Both the position numbers and the translations under genes were made by a program. From JBPYFK01 sp051984675 (GTDB lineage: Bacteria > Actinomycetota > Actinomycetes > Mycobacteriales > Pseudonocardiaceae), in NCBI GenBank assembly GCA_051984675.1, contig JBPYFK010000060.1, forward strand, positions 1 through 25,540: DNA of 25,540 bases, written 5' to 3'. Positions 8,024-14,603 of the stretch are shown here, one piece after another (within the stretch, counting starts at the first letter, position 1; each line of letters starts with the position of its first letter). The notes under the pieces were generated by a model. That model did not search any database. It was not told the DNA's origin and saw only the letters and a program-made list of their open reading frames with translations.

Positions 8024-9229
8024 TCACCGCGTGATGCCGGTGTGGCCCAATGAGTAGCGCCCCGGTTGCGGCCACACGCACAGTCCGTGCGGACCGTTGC
8101 CCACCGGGATCTTCCTGATCAGTGATCCGTCCTTTGTGGAGAGAACATACACCGAGTGGTCGTAACGGCCGGAAAGCCAGAGTTGTGTACCATCCGCGGT
8201 CAGATTGCCCATGTCCGGGCTGCCACCGCCGGGAAGGTGCCACATGGCCATCTGCTTGCCGGTGAAGGGGTCGAGCACGCTGATGCTGCCCTCCTCCCGG
8301 TTGGTGACGAACAGCCGCTTGCCGTCCCGGTCCAGGTAGAGTCCGTGCGCTCCCATCCCGGTGGGGATGAAGCGCTCGACCTTCGTCGCGGCGCCGTCGA
8401 GCACCCAGACTCCGTTGGCGTCCGAATCGGCGACGTAGTAAGCGGAACCGTCCGGGGCAAGCTTGATGTCCTGCGGTCCCATGTGCATGTCCTTGCGTGG
8501 CATGTCGATGGTCCGCTGCACCTTGTGGGACGGGATGTCGACGACCGCGACGGACCCGGCGAACTCGCAGGTGAACACGGCGGTCCTGCCGTCCGGGCTG
8601 AAGTCGGCGTGGTCGATGCCCGCGCAGTCCGGCGTCGGTGTCTCGTCCTTCTGCTGCCAGGTGTGCGGGTCGTACCAGACGAGCTTCTTCATCCGCTCCG
8701 CCACCGAGACCGCGAACTTGCCGTCCGGCGTGAAGTACATGTTGTACGGGTCAACGACCGGGATTTCCTTGCCCACCTGGCCGGTCTTGGGATCGAACGG
8801 CAGCATGTGATCGCCGATGTCGTCAGTGGCGTAGAGCGTCCGCATGTCGTAGGACGGCACAACGTGTTGCAGCTCCTTGCCAGCCGGGTACTTCGCGACC
8901 ACCTGGTACGTCGCGGGGTCGATGACCCACACATCCCCGGACTCGCTGTGCGGCACGTACACCAACGGCTTGTCGCGTTTGACGGTATCGGTCAGCATCC
9001 CGGCGCCGGCCGCCGAATACACGTTGTGAGCGTCGGTGACCGCCGGCATACCCGGCAACGCATCCGGGACCGCGCTTTTCGCGGGCGCCGGGAGCTGGAC
9101 CTGATGCTGCGCGAGGGTCTGGTTCTCCGGGGCGGGCTCGAAGGAGCAGCCTGCCAGCAGCCCGAACGGGCCCAGAACCGCGGAGGCTCCCAGCACGGCG
9201 GACACGCGTGAAAGCGGCTTGTAACCCAC
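8024..9229 (-). CDS. Secreted lipoprotein with YVTN/YncE-type beta-propeller
   Basis: A 401-aa exported protein. The N-terminus has a basic start, a hydrophobic stretch and the lipobox LLAGC, so Cys28 is probably lipidated. The remainder is a series of about 40-residue repeats with the propeller pattern, for example YVPHSESGDVWVIDPAT, VADSDANGVWVLDGA, FVTNREEGSISVLDP and LSGRYDHSVYVLST. These match YVTN or cytochrome-d1-like seven-bladed propellers. No haem (CxxCH) or quinoprotein motif is visible. The GTG start overlaps the region of the preceding deacetylase stop (3-base gap; GAGGTGA serves as ribosome site), so the two genes are translationally coupled. Propellers of this type usually bind ligands or scaffold partners rather than catalyse. 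The function is unknown; action with the deacetylase on the cell envelope is inferred. Confidence 0.85.
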   Translation of the reverse strand: MGYKPLSRVSAVLGASAVLGPFGLLAGCSFEPAPENQTLAQHQVQLPAPAKSAVPDALPGMPAVTDAHNVYSAAGAGMLTDTVKRDKPLVYVPHSESGDVWVIDPATYQVVAKYPAGKELQHVVPSYDMRTLYATDDIGDHMLPFDPKTGQVGKEIPVVDPYNMYFTPDGKFAVSVAERMKKLVWYDPHTWQQKDETPTPDCAGIDHADFSPDGRTAVFTCEFAGSVAVVDIPSHKVQRTIDMPRKDMHMGPQDIKLAPDGSAYYVADSDANGVWVLDGAATKVERFIPTGMGAHGLYLDRDGKRLFVTNREEGSISVLDPFTGKQMAMWHLPGGGSPDMGNLTADGTQLWLSGRYDHSVYVLSTKDGSLIRKIPVGNGPHGLCVWPQPGRYSLGHTGITR

Positions 9230-9232
9230 GAT

Positions 9233-10039
9233 TCACCTCAGCAGCTCGGTTGCGGTGACGGGGGTCAGCCCCCGGGCAGACAGATCAGTGAGGATCTGTG
9301 GAAGCGCGATGAGCGTGCCCGCGTGCCCGAGGTGCATGCTCACGACGCTGCCGGCACCGGCCTGGGCGGTGGCCCGGCGGATGGCGTCCGGTCCCGGGTC
9401 GGACCAGTCCAGCGAGTCCACGTCGTAGGACAGCACGTGGGAATACCCGGCGGTTCCGGCCGCCGCCAGTTCCTCGGGGGTCGCGCGCTGGCCCTGCGAC
9501 TGCCGGAACCAGCTGCCGGGCGAGCCGGTGAGCTGGGCGATCCGGTCCCGGCAGCGTTCGATCTCGGTGCGCACGCCTGCCGCCGGGAGGCCGGACAGGT
9601 CAGGGTGGCTCCAGGTGTGGTTGCCCAGGTCGTGCCCGCCGTCGAGCACCATCTTCGCCGCGTCCGGATAGGCGTCCAGCCATGTTCCGACGGCGAGCAC
9701 GGTCACGTGTGCCTTGTGCTGAGCGAGAACAGCCAGCAACTTTCGAGTGATGTCGAGATCGCCTGATCCGTGGAAGGTGAGGGCGACCTGTGGCCGACTG
9801 CCATCAGCCCGGACGATCTCCGTGGCCGGTCCACCGGGGGCCGGGGCTGGTGTGCGGGACGTGCTCGGCGCAGGCACGCCCGGACCGGGCGCGGGCGGGC
9901 GCGCTGTCCCCTTCGGACCAGGGTTTCCCGCGAACGGTCCATCCGGGGTGGAGGTCGAGCAGCCGGAAAGCGTTGCGGCTGCTGCTATCCCGAGCCCGAG
10001 CGCCCGTCGCCGGGATATCGGTTCGCGCTGCTGCGCCAC
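9233..10039 (-). CDS. Tat-exported lipoprotein, NodB-fold polysaccharide deacetylase with altered motif 1
   Basis: 268 aa from the preferred GTG at 10039. GGGGAGG (10045-10051) lies 5 bases upstream of it, and the alternative GTG at 10045 abuts that site. ISRRRALG is a twin-arginine signal and LSGC a lipobox (Cys27), followed by a Pro/Ala/Gly-rich tether (residues 30-72). The NodB domain spans about 84-268. The zinc motif HTWSHPD (His141, His145) and MHLGHAG (His236) are intact. Motif 1, normally TFDDG with the catalytic base, reads TFHGSGD (88-94). Motif 3, normally RxPY, is FRQSQG. The family removes acetyl groups from peptidoglycan or other polysaccharides. The altered motif 1 means a shifted catalytic residue, perhaps Asp94, or a different reaction. 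It pairs with the propeller lipoprotein downstream. Confidence 0.85.
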   Translation of the reverse strand: MAQQREPISRRRALGLGIAAAATLSGCSTSTPDGPFAGNPGPKGTARPPAPGPGVPAPSTSRTPAPAPGGPATEIVRADGSRPQVALTFHGSGDLDITRKLLAVLAQHKAHVTVLAVGTWLDAYPDAAKMVLDGGHDLGNHTWSHPDLSGLPAAGVRTEIERCRDRIAQLTGSPGSWFRQSQGQRATPEELAAAGTAGYSHVLSYDVDSLDWSDPGPDAIRRATAQAGAGSVVSMHLGHAGTLIALPQILTDLSARGLTPVTATELLR

Positions 10040-10376
10040 GGCCACCTCCCCTGTGCCAAATCCTGATTAACGCTATATCAAGGAGTTCGACGTCCCGCAG
10101 AGGAAGACCCGATCGCGTTATCAAGTTGTAGGTAACTCGGTGGTGTGAGCCGAGGATGCGATCTCACCAGCGGCGGAGTAGCAAGACTTGGGCGAGCACG
10201 TGGCGTCTTGTGTGCACCGTCGATACCGCGCCATCAAGGGCCGTGGGGAGGCCGCCGCGGTTGTGGGGACAGTTATCCGCGGCGGCCTCGCCAGAACCGG
10301 GGGGTTGGGCGTTCGAGTCTTCTCCGACTCCGGCTGCGAGCACTCGGCTCACCCGCCGACGAGAAGGAGTGCCGAA
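10040..10376. other. Divergent intergenic region between deacetylase and small membrane protein
   Basis: 337 bases without a convincing gene. The left end is AT-rich (attaacgctatatcaa near 10066) and probably holds the minus-strand promoter for the two lipoproteins. The right part holds a perfect 13-bp hairpin (10248-10289) and, near the end, the ribosome site for the small protein. An open plus-strand frame from 10188 runs into the small protein, but it has no ribosome site at its start and is not considered coding. Confidence 0.6.
10248..10289. repeat. Perfect 13-bp inverted repeat (stable hairpin)
   Basis: GAGGCCGCCGCGG (10248-10260) and CCGCGGCGGCCTC (10277-10289) are exact reverse complements around a 16-base loop. 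The hairpin lies 87 bases before the small membrane protein start, inside its probable leader. It lacks a T run. It could be a factor-independent terminator, a leader RNA structure or an mRNA-stabilising element. Confidence 0.7.
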
Positions 10377-10607
10377 GTGGACAAGAGTCTGCTCGTGCTA
10401 GGGATCGTCGCCGTGGCACTGGTCGTGATCATGGCCATTGACAGCAGCCTGCCGTTGCTCGTGGTCGCTGTCGCCGCGCTCGTGTGGGTGACGCGCGACC
10501 CGATCGGCGCCGCCAACGCCGTCCACCAGGGACTGGACACCTTGCATACCGATATGGGCGGGGTGGGCCGGAAGCTCACCACGGTCGTGCAGGACCTGCT
10601 TCGCTAG
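10377..10607 (+). CDS. Small membrane protein of unknown function
   Basis: 76 aa. The GTG at 10377 is chosen because GAAGGAG (10363-10369) lies 7 bases upstream; longer in-frame starts at 10188 lack a ribosome site. The first 42 residues are two hydrophobic stretches broken by IDSSLP, suggesting either a two-helix hairpin or a single long membrane segment. A short amphipathic tail follows with a HQGLDTLHTDMGG segment and a KLTTVVQDLLR end. No family is recognised. The gene converges with gntP, with only 18 bases between the stops. Confidence 0.7.
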   Translation: MDKSLLVLGIVAVALVVIMAIDSSLPLLVVAVAALVWVTRDPIGAANAVHQGLDTLHTDMGGVGRKLTTVVQDLLR

Positions 10608-10625
10608 CCGGCCGCACCCCGATGG

Positions 10626-12032
10626 TCAGACCACGACGCTCAGGAGGACGATGAAGACGAACGAGACGACCGAGATGATCGTCTCCATGACCGACCAGGT
10701 CTTGATCGTCTGACCGACGCTGGTGCCGAAGTACTCCTTCACCATCCAGAAACCCGCGTCGTTGACGTGCGAGAAGAACAACGAGCCGGCGCCGACGGCG
10801 AGCGCGAGCAATGCCGTGTGGGTCGGGCTGAGGCTGGTGGCCAACGGCGCCACGATCCCGGCGGCGGAGATGGTCGCCACCGTCGCCGAACCTGTGGCCA
10901 CCCGGAGCGCTACGGCGAGCAACCACCCCAGCAGCAGAGCCGAGAGGTGAGCGCCGGAGGACAACTGCGTGATGGCCTTGCCGACACCGGCGTCCACGAG
11001 CATCTGCTTGAAACCGCCGCCAGCGCCGACGATCAGCATGATCCCGGCGATCGGTCCGAGCGCGTTCGTGACGGCGCTGGACAGCCGGTTCCGGTCGAAT
11101 CCCGCGGCCCGGCCGAGGGTGAACATCCCGACGAACACCGCGATCAGCATGGCGGTCATCGGGTCCCCGACGAAGTCGAGAACCTGCCGCACCAGGGAAC
11201 TCTTCGCCAGCAGGAGGTCCGCCAGCGACTTCCCGAGCATGAGCACGACCGGCAGCAACACCGTGCTCAGCGTGACGCGGAAGCTGGGGCGCGCAGCGGA
11301 CTCGCCGGCAACGGTCCGTTCGGGCACGAGGTGCTCGGGCGCGCCGACCGGAACCCAGCGAGCGGCCACCGTGCCGTAGAGGGGACCGGCGATGGCGACC
11401 GTTGGCACCGCGATGAGCAGGCCGAACGCCAGCGTGATCCCGAGGTTCGCGTGCAGCGCGCCGATGCCCGCCAGCGGTCCGGGGTGCGGGGGCACCAGAC
11501 CGTGCAGCACCGACAGTCCGGCGAGCGCGGGAATGCCGATCCGCATCAGCGGCTGCTGGCTGCGGACGGTCACCAACAGCACGACCGGGATCAGCAGCAC
11601 CAGGCCGACCTCGAAGAACATCGGTAACCCGATGAGGGCGGCCACCAGCGCCATCGCCCACGGCAGGGCGCGCCGACCGGCGCGGCCGACGATGGTGTCC
11701 ACGATCTGCTCCGCTCCGCCGGAGTCGGCGAGCAGGCGACCGAACATCGCGCCGAGCGCGATGAGCACACCCACGCTGGCGACCGTGTCGCCGAGACCCT
11801 TGCTGAAGGTGCTCACCAGCTTCGCCACGGGCATACCCGCGGCCAGCCCGAGCGCGCCGGAGCCGACCGTCAGCGCGAGGAACGGGTGCACCTTGTACCG
11901 GGTGATGAGCACGACCAGAACCGCGATCCCGAGCAGTCCGGCCAGGAGAAGTTGAGTGTCGTGGCCGGCGGGCGCGGTGGCCGGGCCGGCGGTGAGCGCG
12001 CTACCGAGCGACATCACGATCTGGGGCGACAT
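10626..12032 (-). CDS. gntP: Gluconate permease, GntP family
   Basis: 468 aa with about twelve to fourteen hydrophobic helices. It is a proton-coupled gluconate (or related hexonate) importer of the inner membrane. Family features include an N-terminal LLGIAVLVVLITRYKVHPFLAL segment, the PHPGPLAGIGAL stretch, and the C-terminal SHVNDAGFWMVKEYFG motif, which is highly characteristic of GntP/GntT. The ATG at 12032 is preferred over upstream starts because GGAAGGAG lies about 9 bases before it. The coding region overlaps the 3' end of gntK by 32 bases, so the two are cotranscribed and coupled. It is the second gene of a gntK-gntP operon facing away from a GntR regulator. Confidence 0.92.
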   Translation of the reverse strand: MSPQIVMSLGSALTAGPATAPAGHDTQLLLAGLLGIAVLVVLITRYKVHPFLALTVGSGALGLAAGMPVAKLVSTFSKGLGDTVASVGVLIALGAMFGRLLADSGGAEQIVDTIVGRAGRRALPWAMALVAALIGLPMFFEVGLVLLIPVVLLVTVRSQQPLMRIGIPALAGLSVLHGLVPPHPGPLAGIGALHANLGITLAFGLLIAVPTVAIAGPLYGTVAARWVPVGAPEHLVPERTVAGESAARPSFRVTLSTVLLPVVLMLGKSLADLLLAKSSLVRQVLDFVGDPMTAMLIAVFVGMFTLGRAAGFDRNRLSSAVTNALGPIAGIMLIVGAGGGFKQMLVDAGVGKAITQLSSGAHLSALLLGWLLAVALRVATGSATVATISAAGIVAPLATSLSPTHTALLALAVGAGSLFFSHVNDAGFWMVKEYFGTSVGQTIKTWSVMETIISVVSFVFIVLLSVVV

Positions 12033-12564
12033 CGTTGGCGGCTCCTTCCAGCAGTGCTGTGATCGTTTGTTTGACGAGGACTTCCGGGGGTTCGACAACG
12101 TCGACGACCAGCCCCGGTTCGTCCGGCTGGAGTGGTTGCAAGGTCTCGTACTGCGACCGCAGCAGGGACGCCGGCATGTACGGGTGTTCCCGGTCCCGCA
12201 CGCGCTCGGCGATCAGGGCGGGATCACCGGTGAGATGCAGGAAGAAGACGCGGTCGCTGGCCCGCCGGAGCAGATCCCGGTAGGCCCGTTTGAGTGCTGA
12301 GCAGGTGACCACGGCGCCGGTGGCGTGGTGATCGCGAATCCAGGCCGCGATCGTGCGCAGCCAGGGCCAACGATCGTCGTCGTCGAGGGGTTGGCCGGCT
12401 GCCATCTTGCGGATGTTGGCCGGCGGGTGCAGCGCGTCGCCCTCCACGTACGGCACCCCGGCGCGCTCCGCGAGCAGCTGACCGACCGTGCTCTTGCCGG
12501 TCCCGGAGACGCCCATGACGACGGCGACGTGCCCGCCGAGCCCGGCTCGGTCAGGTTGGTCCAC
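12001..12564 (-). CDS. gntK: Gluconokinase (GntK/IdnK family)
   Basis: A 187-aa ATP-dependent kinase converting D-gluconate to 6-phosphogluconate for the pentose phosphate or Entner-Doudoroff route. The Walker A motif GVSGTGKST lies at residues 18-26. EGDALHPPANIRKMAAGQPL is the conserved gluconate-binding region. CSALKRAYRDLLR and FLHLTGDPALIAERV are standard downstream blocks, and the HPYMPASLLRSQYETL block is present. Length and motif order are normal for the family. The GTG start is supported by GGAGG 5-6 bases upstream. The 3' end overlaps the gntP start. Only the permease, kinase and regulator are present; 6-phosphogluconate dehydrogenase is not in the window. Confidence 0.94.
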   Translation of the reverse strand: MDQPDRAGLGGHVAVVMGVSGTGKSTVGQLLAERAGVPYVEGDALHPPANIRKMAAGQPLDDDDRWPWLRTIAAWIRDHHATGAVVTCSALKRAYRDLLRRASDRVFFLHLTGDPALIAERVRDREHPYMPASLLRSQYETLQPLQPDEPGLVVDVVEPPEVLVKQTITALLEGAANDVAPDRDVAR

Positions 12565-12698
12565 AGCTGCCTCCGATCGTCGTTGCTGCTCCCGAGCGCA
12601 TGGCGGGTCACTATACGGTCAATAGGTATTATCTTTGCAACAGCTTGTGATGATTTAGTAATATGAATTTGGGCTGCCGTAGGCTGGAGCGGATCAGC
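12565..12698. promoter_or_regulatory. Divergent gntK / GntR-regulator promoter region
   Basis: A 134-base gap between divergent genes with a marked AT-rich core. AATA-GG-TATT (12621-12630) is an inverted repeat beside TATTAT (12627-12632), a possible -10 for the plus strand. TTGCAA at 12635-12640 is another small palindrome. Autoregulation and gluconate-responsive control by the adjacent FCD-type regulator is the usual arrangement for such modules. The exact operator is a guess. Confidence 0.45.
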
Positions 12699-13433
12699 AT
12701 GGAGAGCGGGGAGTCGATGCCGGCGCAGGGGTTGTACGGGCAGGTACTCGCGGAGCTCGGCCCGGCCATCGCCTCGGGGAAGTACCCGCCGGGCATGGTG
12801 CTGCGCATTGAAGAGCTCGAAGCCCGCTTCGGCGTGTCCCGCACCGTCGTCCGGGAAGCCGTCCGGGTACTGGAGTCGATGCGGCTGGTCGGCAGCCGCC
12901 GGCGGGTCGGCGTGACCGTGCTCCCGCGCGAGGAGTGGAGCGTTTTCGATCCCGTGCTGATCCGGTGGCGGCTGGCCGACTGCGATCGCCCCAACCAGCT
13001 GCGCTCGCTGACCGAGCTGCGCTCAGCGGTCGAACCGGTGGCCGCACGGCTGGCGGCTCAACGGGTGACCCCGGAGCAGTGCGGCCAGCTCACTGGCCTC
13101 GCCATCGGCCTGGCCACCGCGGCGAAGGCGCGGGACCTCACGACGTTCCTTGAACACGACATCGCGTTCCACCGCCTGGTGCTCACCGCGTCGGGCAACG
13201 AGATGTTCGCGCGGTTGCACGACACCGTCGCGGAAGTCCTGGCCGGTCGTACCGAGCACCACCTCATGCCCGCCGAGCCGGAACCGAGCGCGGTGCGCTG
13301 GCACGCGGAAGTCGCGAACGCGATCCAGTGCGGGGACGCTGACCGCGCGGAGGAGTCCATGCGCCGGATCGTCCTCGGAGCCCTGCACGAGATGGACACC
13401 GTCCTCACGGACAGCGATGGGAGCGCGACGTAA
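12699..13433 (+). CDS. GntR-family transcriptional regulator, FadR/FCD subfamily
   Basis: 244 aa from the ATG at 12699, which has GGAG 9 bases upstream. An ATG at 12663 has no ribosome site but could be leaderless, and an ATG at 12717 is also possible. The winged helix occupies about residues 9-75, with the recognition segment LEARFGVSRTVVREAVRVLES typical of GntR. The FCD ligand-binding domain follows. Its metal-site pattern is EHDIAFHRLV (Asp, His) and a later RWHAEVANAI (His). FCD regulators bind small carboxylates or sugar acids, and divergence from gntK-gntP makes gluconate or 6-phosphogluconate the likely effector. Repression of both directions is the expected but untested mode. Confidence 0.92.
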   Translation: MESGESMPAQGLYGQVLAELGPAIASGKYPPGMVLRIEELEARFGVSRTVVREAVRVLESMRLVGSRRRVGVTVLPREEWSVFDPVLIRWRLADCDRPNQLRSLTELRSAVEPVAARLAAQRVTPEQCGQLTGLAIGLATAAKARDLTTFLEHDIAFHRLVLTASGNEMFARLHDTVAEVLAGRTEHHLMPAEPEPSAVRWHAEVANAIQCGDADRAEESMRRIVLGALHEMDTVLTDSDGSAT

Positions 13434-13613
13434 CCACGCCGCCGCGGAAGCCGGTTTCCGGTGCGATGACGCGGTGAAGCATTGTGGACGGCGTTGATAT
13501 CCGGGGGTAGCTTGCGGTAATCTTCTGACCCCGGTTGGTCACGGCCCCGATCCGCGCGATTTTCCGGATCCGGCGGATTTCACGAGAGTGTTGCGCGCGT
13601 CACGTCGCATAAC

Positions 13614-13627
13614 TTACCGTTCGGTAA
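13614..13627. promoter_or_regulatory. Perfect palindromic operator TTACCG-TT-CGGTAA
   Basis: TTACCGTTCGGTAA is a perfect inverted repeat (6-bp arms, 2-base centre) 56 bases upstream of the protease start. Arms of the TTAC/GTAA type are common in operators of TetR-family repressors. No regulator gene adjoins it; the nearest, the GntR-type protein, usually binds other motifs. Its position overlaps or closely follows the expected promoter of the protease gene. Confidence 0.55.
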
Positions 13628-13682
13628 TAGTGGGGCGGGCAACGAATTCCACTGCCCCATCCGGCTGTCATGGGAGAGTGGA

Positions 13683-14528
13683 ATGCGCTGGATCAGGACC
13701 TGGAAGAGTAGGTGGCACGCCGGTTGCGCCGCGGTCATGATGTCGACGGCCGCGGTCGCCGCGGTCGGGGCACCCGCCTCGGCCAGCCCGACCTGGGCGC
13801 CGGCGAGCACCGCAGCGGTGCACCCCGGCGTGCAGACCTACACCAACGGTGCGCAATGCACGGCCAACTTCGTTTACAGCGACGGCACCAACGTCTACCT
13901 CGGCCAAGCCGCGCACTGCTCGGGAACCGGGGGTAGCACCGATACCAATGGCTGCACTTCCCCCTCGCTGCCGTTAGGCACGCCTGTGCAGGTCCAGGGT
14001 GCCAGCAAGCCGGGAACGCTGGTGTACAACTCGTGGTTGACCATGCAGTCGCGGGGCGAGAAAGACCCCAACACGTGCGCTTTCAACGACCTCGCGCTGA
14101 TTCGGATCGATCCGGCCGACGTCGGGAAGGTCAACCCGTCGGTCCCGTTCTGGGGTGGCCCGATCGGTCTGGACACCGTCGGGGCGGCTCAGGGCAGCAC
14201 GGTGCTGTCCTACGGCAATTCCAAGCTACGCGGCGGAATCACCCAGCTGAGCCCGAAGGAGGGGATGAGCGTCCAGGACGCCGGAGCGGGCTGGAGCCAT
14301 CAGGTGCTGACCCTGACTCCGGGAATCCCGGGCGACTCGGGGAGCGCGTTCATGGACGCCAACGGGCGCGCGCTGGGCATTCTGTCCACATTGGAACTGG
14401 CCCCGACGCCGGCCAGTAACGGAGTCGGTGACCTCAGCAAGGAGTTGGCCTACCTGCACACCACTTCCTCGTTCAGCGGGGTGCAGGTGGTGCCCGGAAC
14501 GGAACCCTTCCACAGCATGCCGCTGTAA
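13683..14528 (+). CDS. Secreted trypsin-fold serine protease (peptidase family S1)
   Basis: 281 aa. A basic N-terminus and an Ala/Val-rich core ending at PASAS form a signal peptide (about residues 1-35). The mature part has a complete catalytic triad: His78 in GQAAHC, Asp136 in NDLALIRID and Ser219 in PGDSGSAF. The cysteines around His78 and in the NGC and NTCAF segments can form the usual disulfides. GGGAGAG precedes the ATG. No clear long inhibitory propeptide is seen between the signal and the VHPGVQTYT start of the fold. It resembles small chymotrypsin-like proteases of actinomycetes, and target specificity is unknown. The gene stands alone, with a palindromic operator upstream and a strong terminator downstream. 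Confidence 0.88.
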   Translation: MRWIRTWKSRWHAGCAAVMMSTAAVAAVGAPASASPTWAPASTAAVHPGVQTYTNGAQCTANFVYSDGTNVYLGQAAHCSGTGGSTDTNGCTSPSLPLGTPVQVQGASKPGTLVYNSWLTMQSRGEKDPNTCAFNDLALIRIDPADVGKVNPSVPFWGGPIGLDTVGAAQGSTVLSYGNSKLRGGITQLSPKEGMSVQDAGAGWSHQVLTLTPGIPGDSGSAFMDANGRALGILSTLELAPTPASNGVGDLSKELAYLHTTSSFSGVQVVPGTEPFHSMPL

Positions 14529-14550
14529 GAAGGGCCGTCTCGCAGGAACG

Positions 14551-14588
14551 TTTGGGGGCTCCCGCCAGCACAGGCGGGAGCCCCCAAA
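14551..14588. terminator. Perfect 16-bp bidirectional terminator
   Basis: TTTGGGGGCTCCCGCC (14551-14566) and its exact reverse complement (14573-14588) surround a 6-base loop, AGCACA. The stem ends in TTT/AAA, giving a short U tail in both directions. It lies between the convergent protease gene (plus) and the DUF2637 gene (minus), as expected for a shared intrinsic terminator. Confidence 0.9.
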
Positions 14589-14603
14589 GCTTGGTCGAGA
14601 CGC

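Noticed and set aside
10305..10335. GTTCGAGTC resembling a tRNA T-arm
   Set aside because: The flanking bases do not form the 5-bp T stem, and no acceptor or anticodon arms can be found upstream.
10188..10376. N-terminal extension of the small membrane protein to an upstream start
   Set aside because: There is no ribosome site at the upstream start, the extension crosses a perfect hairpin and its composition is not protein-like. The GTG at 10377 has a strong GAAGGAG.
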